Source of the DNA: Mesobacillus persicus
Lineage (GTDB): Bacteria > Bacillota > Bacilli > Bacillales > Cytobacillaceae
DNA length: 64,000 bases
Assembly (NCBI RefSeq): GCF_900109925.1
Contig: NZ_FOBW01000005.1
Location: forward strand, 207,954 to 271,953
Direction: 5' to 3'
The position numbers were made by a program, and so were the translations under genes. Below are positions 1 through 8,912 of the stretch, one piece after another; positions within the stretch are counted from its first letter, which is position 1; every line of letters starts with the position of its first letter. The notes under the pieces are model-generated. The model worked only from the letters and a program-made list of their open reading frames with translations, was not told where the DNA came from and did no database searches.

Positions 1-356
1 ATAATTGTGGGAACAAGGCGATCATATTCATCACCTGAACCAATTGAAGAGGAATACAGCTTCGACCAATAATATAGAAGCCGTTCAGGCAGATCCAGTT
101 GACTTTTAACCTGGATTTCTACATTGATTCTTTCATGATTGGAAGTAAAAACAACTACATCAAGACGACTTGACTTTCCATCAGATTCTTCCTTCACTTT
201 CTCAGTATTTTCATATTGGACATCTGTTATAAGTTTATCACCTTTCCTCCTGAGCAAGTCATTCAAAAATGCAATCGTAATTGATTTTCTACGGGGGTCT
301 CCGAAAAGCTGCTTGAACATAAAATCCATTTTTAGGTCGAGGTATTTAGTTGTCAT
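1..356 (-). CDS. Rpn-family recombination-promoting nuclease / putative transposase, truncated by window edge
   Basis: Reading the minus strand from an ATG at 356 gives an open frame of 118 codons to the window edge, so the C-terminal part is missing. The protein starts MTTKYLDLKMDFMFKQLFGD and continues with a DVVVF stretch followed by INVEIQ, which match the N-terminal PD-(D/E)XK core of the Rpn/PDDEXK transposase-like family (the Asp and the Glu-x-Gln metal-binding triad). An AAAGGAAA ribosome site precedes the start. Rpn proteins are DNA endonucleases linked to RecA-independent recombination. Family assignment comes from motif recognition; activity is inferred. Confidence 0.8.
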   Translation of the reverse strand, partial: MTTKYLDLKMDFMFKQLFGDPRRKSITIAFLNDLLRRKGDKLITDVQYENTEKVKEESDGKSSRLDVVVFTSNHERINVEIQVKSQLDLPERLLYYWSKLYSSSIGSGDEYDRLVPTI

Positions 357-741
357 AATGTGGTTTCCTTTCGAGGTTTTTAGAGGAATAAAAGTGTGGA
401 GAAATCATAGAAGGATATTAATCTAATCAAATCGTAACAGACTTATTATAGGATATATATAAATTTTTTGTTAGTTAACAAAATTGTCAGAAACAATCAA
501 AGTTGCAATGCCACTTATAACTAGATTATTGGGTCAGACCCACAAATTATCTCTTACCATCTTACTCGGTAACAATTCAAGAATGACAACCATAATAAAG
601 CCGCCAACGAATTAGCTGGCGGCTAGTCTCTCATTATTTATATCAACTTAGGGAGCTAATCTGAGACTCGTATCTAGTGACGGGACCCCGGGACATAGGC
701 CCGGTCCCCTTTCTCCTTGGAAGCAGGAGAACCGTCCCCGA
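357..741. other. Intergenic region with hairpins and a partial repeat
   Basis: No gene is seen. It holds a perfect 7-bp GCCGCCA hairpin (600-623), a GC-rich hairpin built from GGGACC/GGTCCC arms (680-711), and a right-arm copy of the GGGACGGTTCT palindromic repeat (719-738) that abuts the end of hcp. No clear U-run follows these hairpins, so terminator activity is uncertain. Confidence 0.5.
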
Positions 742-2400
742 TTAGACTGTCACCGCACCCATGAACATATCGATATCGTCTGTTGTATTGGTAATGCTTC
801 CTACACCGAAGTTTTCTACTAGGAAGTTTGTTACATTTGGTGAAAGGAATGCTGGCAATGTAGGACCAACGTGAATGTCTTTCACACCTAGGTATAGTAG
901 GGATAAGAAGACAATGACTGCCTTTTGCTCATACCATGCGATATTATAAGACAATGGCAGATCATTGATACTTTCTAAGCCTAGGGCATCTTTTAGTTTT
1001 AATGCGGTCATCACAAGTGAGTAAGAATCGTTACATTGACCGGCATCAAGCACTCTTGGAATTCCGTTGATATCACCTAGGTTAAGCTTATTGTATCGAT
1101 ATTTCGCACAGCCAGCTGTTAGTATGATGGTATCGTTAGAAAGCTCTTCTGCAAACTCTTTATAATACGTTCTGCTTTTATGGCGTCCATCACATCCTGC
1201 CATAACAAAGAATCGTTTAATATCTCCTTTTTTCACTGCGTCAAGCACCTGGTCGGCCACTTGTGCCACTTGATTATGAGCAAAGCCTCCAATGATTTCA
1301 CCGTTCTCAATTTCAGTAGGAGGTTCACATTGTTTTGCATGCTCAATGATCACTGAGAAGTCTTTTGTTCCATCTTCGTTCTCCGCGATATACGTAACCC
1401 CTTCTACTCCTGTAGCCCCAGTTGTGTACATTCTGTCTATATAAGAATCTTTTGGTGGCACAATACAGTTTGTTGTCATTAATATTGGACCATTAAAGCT
1501 TTCAAATTCACGCTTTTGTTCCCACCAAGCATTTCCATAGTTCCCAACGAAGTGATCATACTTTTTAAATGCTGGATAATAATTGGCAACGAGCATTTCA
1601 CTATGTGTATACACATCCACACCAGTGCCCTCGGTTTGCTTTAATAATTGTTCAATATCTTTAAGGTCATGGCCGCTGATTAAAATTCCTGGGTTTTTGC
1701 CAACACCGATGTTTACTTTTGTTGCCTCCGGATGTCCATAAGTGGAAGTGTTTGCGGTATCTAATAATTCCATGCCATGAACACCATATTTTCCAACTTC
1801 CATTGAAAGGGCAATCAAGTCTTCCATTGTCACACTATCATCTGTGATTTGCGCCAAAGTCTTTTGCATAAACGCATAAAGACTGTCCTCTGTATAACCT
1901 AAATGTTCGGCATGTTTCATGTATGCAGCTAATCCTTTTAACCCATACGTAATTAATTCTCTTAAAGAGCGAATATCTTCATCTTTTGTTGCAAGAATGC
2001 TTACCTCTTGGGAAGCGGCTTTCGTTTCAAACTCAAAGGTAGACTCCCCGTACCAAGTAACAAAGTCACTGCTGTTGAGAATTTCAGAGCCAGCTTCACG
2101 AATCGATAACTTGATCTCTTCACGAAGGGCTAGACCTGTTCTTACTTTATTAAAAAAGTCATTTTTATCCCAGTTTGCATTTGTGATTGTCATAAAAAGA
2201 CTATTTACAATAAACTTATCTGCTTCATTATTCTTCAATCCTAGTTCTCTAGCTTCTGTACTAACAATAGCAAGTCCCTTTGCTACATAAACCAGTAAAT
2301 CTTGCATATTCGCTAAATCATCTTTTTTCCCACAAATACCAGCAATCGTACAGCCTGTTCCATTTGCTGTTTCTTGACATTGATAACAAAACATACTCAT
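742..2400 (-). CDS. hcp: Hydroxylamine reductase (hybrid cluster protein)
   Basis: This 552-residue protein has the N-terminal cysteine pattern C5-x2-C8-x8-C17-x5-C23 that binds the proximal Fe-S cluster, and later Cys/His/Glu-rich segments (for example [44 protein letters not shown]) that bind the hybrid 4Fe-2S-2O cluster. Length and order match class III Hcp. The family reduces hydroxylamine and acts as a nitric oxide reductase or nitrosylase under anaerobic nitrosative stress; it is cytoplasmic. A GGAGA site precedes the ATG. A perfect FNR-type box lies about 100 bp upstream, consistent with anaerobic induction. It appears to be a single-gene unit. Confidence 0.95.
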   Translation of the reverse strand: MSMFCYQCQETANGTGCTIAGICGKKDDLANMQDLLVYVAKGLAIVSTEARELGLKNNEADKFIVNSLFMTITNANWDKNDFFNKVRTGLALREEIKLSIREAGSEILNSSDFVTWYGESTFEFETKAASQEVSILATKDEDIRSLRELITYGLKGLAAYMKHAEHLGYTEDSLYAFMQKTLAQITDDSVTMEDLIALSMEVGKYGVHGMELLDTANTSTYGHPEATKVNIGVGKNPGILISGHDLKDIEQLLKQTEGTGVDVYTHSEMLVANYYPAFKKYDHFVGNYGNAWWEQKREFESFNGPILMTTNCIVPPKDSYIDRMYTTGATGVEGVTYIAENEDGTKDFSVIIEHAKQCEPPTEIENGEIIGGFAHNQVAQVADQVLDAVKKGDIKRFFVMAGCDGRHKSRTYYKEFAEELSNDTIILTAGCAKYRYNKLNLGDINGIPRVLDAGQCNDSYSLVMTALKLKDALGLESINDLPLSYNIAWYEQKAVIVFLSLLYLGVKDIHVGPTLPAFLSPNVTNFLVENFGVGSITNTTDDIDMFMGAVTV

Positions 2401-2490
2401 TTTATCTATCTCCTACTCTTTTATAATTAGTTAGCCTGACATATTTAATTATTAACAGTCTAAACTTTAACAACTATCACAAAGAGTGGA

Positions 2491-2506
2491 TGTGACATTT
2501 CTCACA
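2491..2506 (-). promoter_or_regulatory. FNR/CRP-type operator upstream of hcp
   Basis: TGTGA-N6-TCACA with both half-sites perfect. If the box is centred at -41.5, the start site would be near 2457 and the -10 would be TAAAGT (about 2464-2469), a 4/6 match. This is the layout of a class II FNR-activated promoter. The match to the Bacillus FNR consensus is seen; regulation is inferred. Confidence 0.65.
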
Positions 2507-2740
2507 ATAAAGGCTATGTTCATTTGATTGTCAAAATTTGATGAAAGTTAGGTGAAAGATATGAAATTATGTTACTCTGTTCTTGCTAATCGAAACTACG
2601 AATTCCTTTGATAAAGTTGTACTGGTTTTATTTCTTCCTTAGAACATCCTTTTTACTCTATGGATTAAATAGATTTCATGATGGATTATGTTTTATTCTT
2701 GTGAACTAGGGAATCCACCAAATATAGGAGGTATGAATTT

Positions 2741-3091
2741 ATGATTTCAATCAACTCAAATGAAATGAACCACATTATTGAAGTAGAAGTTAAGGGTAAG
2801 ATCAGTGAAAACGATATTCATGAATTTGAACAGTATTTCAACCAAAAAAAAGAGAATCAGGAAGAACTTAATTTGTTATTGGCTGTGGAAGATGCCAAAT
2901 ACTCGTTGAATGGATTAATAGAAGACTTTAAGTTTGATATTAAACATTGGAATGATTTTCATAAGATTGCCGTTGTTAGTGATGATAATTGGATAGAATT
3001 GGGGAGCAAACTAACTGACATTCTACCCACGATTGAGGTTAAACATTTTAACGATCATGAAAAAGATAAAGCAAAAGCCTGGTTAAATTAA
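2741..3091 (+). CDS. SpoIIAA-like STAS/SEC14-type domain protein
   Basis: A 116-residue soluble protein with the beta-alpha pattern of the SpoIIAA-like family (PF11964): an N-terminal strand pair (IIEVEVKGKI), a helix, a LLLAVED strand, then KIAVVSDDNW and a C-terminal helix ending in AKAWL. A TAGGAGGT site 9 nt before the ATG fixes the start. These small proteins resemble anti-sigma-factor antagonists, but most lack the phosphorylatable serine and their role is unknown. It is monocistronic and followed by a strong terminator. Confidence 0.75.
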   Translation: MISINSNEMNHIIEVEVKGKISENDIHEFEQYFNQKKENQEELNLLLAVEDAKYSLNGLIEDFKFDIKHWNDFHKIAVVSDDNWIELGSKLTDILPTIEVKHFNDHEKDKAKAWLN

Positions 3092-3199
3092 TTTTACCTA
3101 GGAATATGTTTGAATCTTGGATTTAAAAGTTAAGGATTAAACTACAAAGAAATTTTAAACAACATCATACTCTTTCGTCATTAGTTCAAGAGGAAAAAA

Positions 3200-3229
3200 G
3201 CATTGGTTTTTTATTACCAATGCTTTTTT
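3200..3229 (+). terminator. Rho-independent terminator (bidirectional)
   Basis: GCATTGG and CCAATGC arms with a T-rich loop, preceded by six A and followed by TTTTTT, so it can stop transcription from both strands: the SpoIIAA-like gene on plus and the small gene at 3425-3583 on minus. Confidence 0.8.
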
Positions 3230-4133
3230 ATACCTTATTTTTATTCTGTACTCATTGTGGCTTGTTGGTTCATTTTTTTAACAGCCTCTTTACTTGAAGA
3301 AGGATCTTTTAAACATTATTCAATACCATAAAACTATTTTCGTGCTTTTCTCTAATTGACCGTTACGAAAAACCTCGTATTTCAAGCGTAGGGAGATGTA
3401 AGTCTTCCTATGTTTTCATTCATCTTATTGATCTGTTTGTTTTTGCTTCTTTTTCAAATACTCTGCACGTATTTTTTCAAGATGCTGCTTTTTATCAAAT
3501 TTGGCAGGCTTCTGTTTTTCATGAAACTTTGTCACAGCTACCTTACCTTTGGTATCCAATTGATATTTCCCCAATTTGTTCACCTACTTTTCTTGTCTTT
3601 AAAGAGAATCTATTCACCCAATATAATATACCTTATTTTTCTGAAGTAAACCTTATCTTTATTAGTGCACCGCTAACTTTGCATATATGCAGTACAACAA
3701 TAAAAACTTAGTAAAATAATTCACCGCCAAAAGTTCGTTAAATAATAGGTTTTCCTTATTTGTGGTATTAACCTGAATAAAATTGTTTCACAGATTAACA
3801 ATAACCATAGTCTCATCAATTACCATTATACTTCAATGCCTAGGGATTCTCTTTAGCTCGTTCTCAACCATAATGATATTGGCGACTAGATTAGGGTCTT
3901 AACCAGCAAGCAAATTAACCGCTAGATTGACATCCTTATTAAGAATGCCGTCTTTAACTTAAGCATTGAGTAGTGTCGTCTAAATTGCATTATTGTAAAA
4001 AAAGGTGAGCGTAGTTTTTGTTTGCCTTTTTAGTAATTTCAGCTTTTCTATATTTTTAAGTCCATGAATTTCATATCTATTGCCCAATTGGTAAATAATA
4101 TCCAAGATGTAAGAAAAGGAAAAGGGTGACAAG
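3230..4133. other. Gene-poor region with decayed coding remnants
   Basis: Apart from the small gene at 3425-3583, two minus-strand stretches look like broken coding sequence. A short frame ending at TAA 3241 reads KDPSSSKEAVKKMNQQ and so on with no start. A frame around 3855-3955 reads KDGILNKDVNLAVNLLAG and is broken by stops. Neither could be tied to a family. No repeat or RNA gene was recognised. Confidence 0.3.
3425..3583 (-). CDS. Small lysine-rich protein (52 aa), unrecognised
   Basis: An uninterrupted minus-strand frame from GTG 3583 to TAA 3425 encodes 52 residues beginning VNKLGKYQLDTKGKVAVTKF and ending in a charged helix with KKKQKQ. The composition (about one third Lys, no hydrophobic core segment, no Cys) suggests a small basic cytoplasmic or nucleic-acid-associated protein. 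The start is supported only by an AAAAGTAGGTG context in which the ribosome site nearly touches the GTG. The convergent terminator at 3200-3229 would end its transcript. I do not recognise a family. Coding potential is judged from composition and codon regularity. Confidence 0.5.
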   Translation of the reverse strand: MNKLGKYQLDTKGKVAVTKFHEKQKPAKFDKKQHLEKIRAEYLKKKQKQTDQ

Positions 4134-5138
4134 ATGGAAAAGGAAAAATTAAAACTCACATCTTCCGAAATAGGAACTCTGTGGGGAGAGTATGTAAATG
4201 GAACAGCCGTTGATATTATAAACAGATATATGGTTTCCATTATTGAAGATGAGCAAATTAAGGCTATTTTTGAGGATGCTATCAAGACATTCGAAAAGCA
4301 AAAACAACAAATCGTAACTTTTATGGAGAACGATGGATTTCCAGTTCCAATTGGATTTACTGATTCTGACCTCTTTAAAGGTAAACCAAGATTATTCACA
4401 GATATATTTTGTCTAAATTATTTACACATCATGACTTTGCATGGTTTGCTAGGACACTCCACTTCATTGGGCGTTTCTGTAAGAGAGGACCTACGGTATT
4501 TTTACGATTCCTGTGATAATGATGGGAAAAAAATGTATCATCAAACAATTGATTTATTGCTTGAGAAAGGAAGTTTTCAGAGAGACCCTTTATTTTATCC
4601 AACTAAAAACCCTGAATTTGTTACTACCCAAGATTTCATAGATGGATTTTTCGGAAAGGGTAGAAAGTTAGCAGCAACAGAGATCATAAGCATTTCTTTC
4701 AACCTTAAGAAAAGTATTATGGCAAAAACTCTTTCAATCGCATTCAGTCAAGTCGCACAAACAGAGGAAGTAAAAAAGTTCTTAACCTATTCCCAGGACG
4801 TGGCTGATGGTCAAATAAAAACATTTTCAAAAATAATGCAAACCGATAATTTACCAGTTCCAAAATCCTGGGAAACAGAAGTGACAACTTCGACGGACTC
4901 TCCTTTTTCAGATAAGTTAATGTTGTATCATATCGGTTTCTTATTTCAAGCTGCACAAAACTATCACGGGGCAGGTCTAGCATCAGCCATGCGAACAGAC
5001 CTTGTGACCGCTTATGAAGGTACGATTCTAAAAAATCTTCTGTTAACAAAGAAATGGTACAATCTTATGGTTAAAAATAAATGGTTGGAACAGCCGCCAC
5101 TTGCACCTAATAGAACTGAAATTGCAAAAGAAAAATAA
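4134..5138 (+). CDS. DUF3231 family protein
   Basis: 334 residues made of two similar halves of about 165 residues. Each half opens with a Leu/Thr-rich helix followed by an LW/LY motif and has a 'E.F...NGFPVP' type segment (MENDGFPVPIGF in the first half, MQTDNLPVPKSW in the second), the hallmark of tandem DUF3231 domains, which are predicted all-helical and ferritin-like. No signal peptide. An AAGGGTG site precedes the ATG. The family is common in spore-formers and its function is unknown. It stands alone, with an old G/C-tract repeat immediately downstream. Confidence 0.85.
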   Translation: MEKEKLKLTSSEIGTLWGEYVNGTAVDIINRYMVSIIEDEQIKAIFEDAIKTFEKQKQQIVTFMENDGFPVPIGFTDSDLFKGKPRLFTDIFCLNYLHIMTLHGLLGHSTSLGVSVREDLRYFYDSCDNDGKKMYHQTIDLLLEKGSFQRDPLFYPTKNPEFVTTQDFIDGFFGKGRKLAATEIISISFNLKKSIMAKTLSIAFSQVAQTEEVKKFLTYSQDVADGQIKTFSKIMQTDNLPVPKSWETEVTTSTDSPFSDKLMLYHIGFLFQAAQNYHGAGLASAMRTDLVTAYEGTILKNLLLTKKWYNLMVKNKWLEQPPLAPNRTEIAKEK

Positions 5139-5140
5139 AA

Positions 5141-5200
5141 TGGGGCCAGTCCCCTACTGAAGTAACACTTTACGCCATTATTGGGGGACAGCCCCCCAAA
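5141..5200 (+). repeat. G/C-tract repeat, copy 1
   Basis: Pattern GGGGCCAGTCCCC, a TGAAGTAACACTTTACGCC core, then GGGGGACAGCCCCCC. It matches the copies at 8645, 9498 and 16062 in order, spacing and orientation. Confidence 0.55.
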
Positions 5201-5400
5201 AACTTAGGGGGAACCTTCCGTGGAGCTATTAACCCTAACCACGAAGATTTGGGGAACTTACTAGATTTTCTAGAACTTGAACACGGTCACATACCTTTGG
5301 CTGTTTTTTAAGTCAACTACCAATATCATACTCCATTCATTGGTTTTTGGGGGAACCATAAGTATCCCTATTTAATATAGAGGTCACCCTGGAATTTTTA

Positions 5401-5565
5401 TTAGAAATTAAACTTCTTTTTCTCTACTGAATCGTTTGCTGTTCTTGCAACCAGATTTCTTCTCTTTATTTCTTCTTCCAATAATTCAATGAATTGTTGA
5501 TCTAAATTTCGTTTCATTGCTTTCTGATAGCTATCAAGTAACAACTCGTCTGGTACCAAATGCAT
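5401..5565 (-). CDS. sda: Sda-type checkpoint inhibitor of sporulation kinases
   Basis: The minus-strand frame from ATG 5565 to TAA 5401 encodes 54 residues starting MHLVPDELLLDSYQKAMKRN and continuing LDQQFIELLEEEIKRR. This follows B. subtilis Sda (helical hairpin: L-SDELL-ESY-KA, then NL---FIELIE-EIKRR). An AAGGAG site lies 8 nt upstream. Sda binds the dimerisation domain of KinA/KinB and blocks phosphorelay entry when replication is perturbed; in B. subtilis its gene is controlled by DnaA. The C-terminal 12 residues extend past the usual 46-52 residue length. The gene is divergent from a DUF2294 protein and a PAS histidine kinase. Confidence 0.9.
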   Translation of the reverse strand: MHLVPDELLLDSYQKAMKRNLDQQFIELLEEEIKRRNLVARTANDSVEKKKFNF

Positions 5566-5593
5566 AGGTAAACTCCTTCACAAAATAATTAAC

Positions 5594-5599
5594 AGTATA
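5594..5599 (-). promoter_or_regulatory. Candidate -10 element of sda
   Basis: TATACT on the minus strand, about 30 nt before the sda start. No good -35 at 17 bp is visible; GTAACT at 15 bp is the best candidate. This would suit an activated or weak promoter. Confidence 0.4.
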
Positions 5600-5762
5600 C
5601 TTATTCCACATTTAAGTTACGGTAAACATAGGAAGTTTACTTTTTAAGCATAGAGATTGAGTTAGATATGACTATTTCACAAAAATATCTTCTCTATCAA
5701 TATTTACTACCTAGAAATAATACTCTAATGAGTTAGTCCCTTATTCATACACCTATAGACTT

Positions 5763-5771
5763 TTATCCACA
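5763..5771 (+). promoter_or_regulatory. Perfect DnaA box between sda and DUF2294
   Basis: TTATCCACA, identical to the DnaA-binding consensus, in the divergent intergenic region. It lies about 200 bp from the sda start and 24 bp upstream of the -35 of the rightward promoter. Weaker relatives (TTATTCCACA near 5601, TTATTCATA at 5741) occur in the same region. Confidence 0.6.
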
Positions 5772-5795
5772 TTCTTACCAAGTTTACTTAAAGTA

Positions 5796-5824
5796 TTGAT
5801 TTTTTTTATTATAAAACCTAAAAT
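5796..5824 (+). promoter_or_regulatory. Sigma-A-like promoter of the DUF2294 gene
   Basis: TTGATT, 17-bp spacer, TAAAAT, ending about 50 nt before the start codon. Confidence 0.55.
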
Positions 5825-5873
5825 AAAACTGGACAAAAGATACAATGCTTTTGTCTGAATAAGGATGGTTCTC

Positions 5874-6578
5874 TTGGATAACAAAAAGATTCAGACAGAA
5901 TTGGCAAGTTATATTGGCAGAACACTTCGTGAAAATTTTGGTAAGGGCCCCGAATCCGTTTTTGTTTCGATCAATCAGAGTATCATAACCGTTTATTTAC
6001 GGAATTTCACTTCACCTACCGAAAATATACTGCTAAATAAGGATCAAGAGGAAATTGTTCAAACGACTAGGGATATGTTAATGGAAACACTCATTCCTGA
6101 GTTTAAGGCCTATATTCGAGTCCTCACGGAACTGGATGTTAAGGAATTTTACTATGATTGGAATTTACATAATAGAAGTGGGATGTTTGTTTGTATCGCC
6201 TCTTCCCCAGACCCTAATCTAGAAAACCAATTTGATGGAAAAGCCGAAATTCATGACGAAATTTCGAATGTCAGTAAACAGGCTGAAAAGGTACCCGAAG
6301 CAATCACCTCTTTTTTATTAAACAATCGAACATTAGTTGTGACCCGTAAAGGAATATTAGTACCGATAGAAAGAGAATTAATTCGTTTGGGGAGTTCTGA
6401 AACTTTAAAGTTAGCAAAAAGAAAACTTGAAAAACGATTATTACATAATAATGAAAACTTCGAAAAAATACTTAATACGAAGATTGATGACTCTTTTGTA
6501 GATTGGGACTTCACTTTAGATAAAAGTGTCATCGCATTCATCATCTCTCCACAACAAATGAAGGTAGCAGTGAGTTAG
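5874..6578 (+). CDS. DUF2294 family protein (two repeats)
   Basis: About 234 residues. The N-terminal half carries the DUF2294 (Na-translocating-like) signature, with a conserved SYIGR-LRE-FGKGPESV block and YYDWN near residue 105. The second half looks like a diverged repeat, with the same LVVTRKGIL, LERxLL and VDWDF order. I prefer TTG at 5874, which has GGATGG 5 nt upstream; the ATG at 5865 touches the AAGG and has no room for a ribosome site. DUF2294 is often found with PAS sensor proteins, and here a PAS kinase follows directly. The role is unknown; a partner or sensor accessory function is inference from context. Confidence 0.8.
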   Translation: MDNKKIQTELASYIGRTLRENFGKGPESVFVSINQSIITVYLRNFTSPTENILLNKDQEEIVQTTRDMLMETLIPEFKAYIRVLTELDVKEFYYDWNLHNRSGMFVCIASSPDPNLENQFDGKAEIHDEISNVSKQAEKVPEAITSFLLNNRTLVVTRKGILVPIERELIRLGSSETLKLAKRKLEKRLLHNNENFEKILNTKIDDSFVDWDFTLDKSVIAFIISPQQMKVAVS

Positions 6579-6594
6579 ACAAAGAGCTAAACAC

Positions 6595-6630
6595 AAGCCA
6601 AGATGGGTTTATTCCATCTTGGCTTTTTTT
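6595..6630 (+). terminator. Rho-independent terminator
   Basis: AAGCCAAGATGG and CCATCTTGGCTT arms, 7-nt loop, eight T. It lies between the DUF2294 gene and the kinase, so the kinase is read through at reduced level or has its own promoter. Confidence 0.9.
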
Positions 6631-6654
6631 TATAAGAAAGGCGGAAAGTTAGAA

Positions 6655-7749
6655 ATGTCAGCAACGAACACAAGTCGTAGGAAAAGTGAAAAGAATTCTA
6701 TATTAATGGAGTACTTAGAAGAAGACTTCGTAAAGGGTTCTCCCTTATTTACACACAATCACGATGCCATGTGTATCTTGGATTTAGATATGAAGGTTGT
6801 AAAAGTCAATTCTGCCTTCGAAACTTTATCGGGTTATTCCTACTTAGAATTAAAGTATATGGAATTACAGTCACTGTTTCCCCTCGATAAAGATAAGGTC
6901 TTTCAAAATTTTGAAAGGTCTATTCTTGGTCAAGTTCAATCATACGATTGCACAATGACTAATAAGCTGAATGATACTTTCGAGATAAAGATGATAAGTA
7001 TGCCTATAAGTGTTCTTGATGAAATTGTTGGTTTCCAATCCATCATTTTAGAAAGGACACAAACACATGAGGATCTGCTTAATTCTGAAAAGTTATCCGT
7101 TTCTAGCCAGTTAGCTGCTGGAATTGCTCATGAGGTTAGAAACCCAATCACTTCAATTAAAGGATTCCTGCAGTTGATGAAAGCGGAAGTGCAGCATTCA
7201 GATTACTTCAAAATAGTAGAAGGTGAGATTGAGAAAATAGAAGTTGTTTTAAGTGAGCTTTTAGTTCTAGCAAATCCTAATGATGCGAACTTTAAAAACG
7301 AAAATTTAAAATCACTAATTGAAAATGTTAAAACTTTATTTCATACCCAGGCAATTAGTAATAATATAAAAATTGACGTGAGTTATGATTTTGAAAATGG
7401 AATCTTACTATGTGATAGAAATCAAATAAAACAAGTTTTTATTAACTTGATAAAAAATGCTTTTGAATCAATGCCCGATGGTGGAACACTAACGATTGAA
7501 AGCAAACATTACAATGATAAAAATATCAAAATTTCCATTAAAGATACGGGTATTGGAATGCCTCAAGAAATAGTAAAGAAAATGGGGCAGCCATTCTTTA
7601 CGACAAAAGAAGGCAGGATTGGACTAGGAGTGATGCTTTCTAAACAAATCATAAAGAATCATAACGGAAGTGTTCAGTTTTGGAGCGATACGAATGGCAC
7701 AAGCGTAGAAATTATCTTACCGATAAGTTTACTCTCTTTAAAGAAATAG
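6655..7749 (+). CDS. PAS-domain sporulation-type sensor histidine kinase
   Basis: 364 residues without membrane segments. A PAS domain lies at about 30-130 (ILDLDMKVVKVNSAFETLSG). The HisKA box is LAAGIAHEVRNPITSIKGFL, with the phosphoacceptor His in AHEVRNP, the form seen in the KinA-E and ResE-like phosphorelay kinases. The HATPase domain has N-box NLIKNAFESM, G1 DTGIGMP, F-box PFFTT and G2 GLGVML. The frame can be opened upstream to a TTG at 6619, but that lies inside the preceding terminator; ATG 6655 is the credible start. A soluble single-PAS kinase of this kind probably feeds Spo0F or a related response regulator. The sda neighbour makes a sporulation link attractive. Confidence 0.85.
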   Translation: MSATNTSRRKSEKNSILMEYLEEDFVKGSPLFTHNHDAMCILDLDMKVVKVNSAFETLSGYSYLELKYMELQSLFPLDKDKVFQNFERSILGQVQSYDCTMTNKLNDTFEIKMISMPISVLDEIVGFQSIILERTQTHEDLLNSEKLSVSSQLAAGIAHEVRNPITSIKGFLQLMKAEVQHSDYFKIVEGEIEKIEVVLSELLVLANPNDANFKNENLKSLIENVKTLFHTQAISNNIKIDVSYDFENGILLCDRNQIKQVFINLIKNAFESMPDGGTLTIESKHYNDKNIKISIKDTGIGMPQEIVKKMGQPFFTTKEGRIGLGVMLSKQIIKNHNGSVQFWSDTNGTSVEIILPISLLSLKK

Positions 7750-7928
7750 CCTTTAAACCATCATTTTTAAGGAATGGGGAACTAATAAAAAAAGACCGTA
7801 GGCTTTTAGTTGCGCCAACAGGTCTTTTGCTATCCCTAAAGAGACGTACCCTTTGCTTCTATATTATAAGTATTCTTTTAGCAAGCAAAGAGAAACATCC
7901 CCCTACTCCGAAACAATGTATTTACCCG

Positions 7929-8525
7929 TTACGTCGTTTTCCTTGTGTTTAAACTCCATTTTGACGATTTACTTAAAAATATAAAAAAGTCCGTTAACCA
8001 TTTAGAAATTAAGGCGACAAACACATAACCCGCGAAAAGTAACCAAAAGTTCTCCTTGCCGTGAAAATGAAATAATCCGATACCAACCATAAGTGGTTTC
8101 ATGAAAAAAGCTAGTAGTAAGCATAAAGGTAACATCCATAAATAATAATTCTTCCCTCTGTTCAGGATGTATTGGTAATAGAGCATATAAATGACCGGCA
8201 CCAATGAGGCATCAAGAGTAAAACTAGAAGGAAGGAGCGCGAGAAGTTTATATGGGTAAAACCATATTCCTCTTTCAATCCCAATGATATCCGTGTAAGC
8301 AAAAAACACATGCACACTATACCCGTAGAATCCAAGATGAAAAACCTTTTTCCGATCAATAAACAGAACAAGGATTACGAGTGGAATCACAAACATAGCA
8401 AGGACAACCCAGGTCTGCCAATGGGAGAAATCAGAGAATCCCTGCCAATATTCGGTTATTCTGTTAGTCTGTTCCACCTCTGCTTTTATGAGTTGATCTA
8501 TCAGCTCTAGTTGACCTTTCTCCAC
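7929..8525 (-). CDS. CBO0543-family integral membrane protein
   Basis: 198 residues with a short soluble N-terminus (about 35 residues, Glu/Gln-rich) and five hydrophobic segments, including WVVLAMFVIPLVILVLFID, LVPVIYMLYYQYIL, YYLWMLPLCLLLAFF and FWLLFAGYVFVALIS. The aromatic-rich pattern and GIWFYPYK motif fit the CBO0543 family, widespread in Bacillus and Clostridium, function unknown. Monocistronic. Confidence 0.75.
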   Translation of the reverse strand: MEKGQLELIDQLIKAEVEQTNRITEYWQGFSDFSHWQTWVVLAMFVIPLVILVLFIDRKKVFHLGFYGYSVHVFFAYTDIIGIERGIWFYPYKLLALLPSSFTLDASLVPVIYMLYYQYILNRGKNYYLWMLPLCLLLAFFMKPLMVGIGLFHFHGKENFWLLFAGYVFVALISKWLTDFFIFLSKSSKWSLNTRKTT

Positions 8526-8644
8526 TATGTATCCCCCATTTATCTATACTTTTCGTTGAGAATTATAAGTTCAAGTTATTGTATTTGTAGGTTGCCCTTT
8601 CTTACGGATAAATTCCATATTTTTAACAAATAAAAGAATTGAAA

Positions 8645-8703
8645 AATGGGGGCAGACCCCCAGTGAGTTACTCTTTACTCCACCGGGGGACTGACCCACA
8701 AAA
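8645..8703 (+). repeat. G/C-tract repeat, copy 2
   Basis: GGGGGCAGACCCCC, AGTGAGTTACTCTTTACTCC core, GGGGGACTGACCC. The best-preserved copy. Confidence 0.6.
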
Positions 8704-8707
8704 AAAC

Positions 8708-8872
8708 CTACATAATTTTTCTTTCGTGGTACTCGCTCTCCTTCATCTGATACGGTAGGTTCTGAATCGATTGGACGACATTGTCGAGCTTGGCTTCAAT
8801 TCGATGAAGCAAGTATAAGGTGACAATGATTGGAAACCCTACTTCACTTATTAGCGGAATGAGCTCTTGCAT
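8708..8872 (-). CDS. YvrJ family protein
   Basis: A 54-residue frame from ATG 8872 to TAG 8708. It starts MQELIPLISEVGFPIIVTLY, one membrane helix, followed by LLHRIEAKLDNVVQSIQNLP, an amphipathic helix: exactly the YvrJ layout (short N-terminus, ISEVGFPIVVTLYLLHRIE core). A GAGGAGGAAGG site precedes it. Genes of this family are usually found downstream of DUF1659 and DUF2922 genes, as here. Small membrane proteins of unknown role. Confidence 0.9.
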   Translation of the reverse strand: MQELIPLISEVGFPIIVTLYLLHRIEAKLDNVVQSIQNLPYQMKESEYHERKIM

Positions 8873-8912
8873 CTTCCTTCCTCCTCTCTTCTAATTTTTC
8901 ACCGTTTTATAG

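Noticed and set aside
3855..3960. Remnant of an IS200/IS605-type transposase (DVNLAVNLLAG)
   Set aside because: Only a short resemblance to the D-x-N-A-x-N ending; no other motifs nearby.
3980..4399. 139-codon minus frame over the start of the DUF3231 gene
   Set aside because: Antisense to a recognised family; no family of its own.
6619..6654. N-terminal extension of the PAS kinase
   Set aside because: The TTG at 6619 lies within the preceding terminator stem; ATG 6655 is preceded by plausible ribosome-binding sequence.
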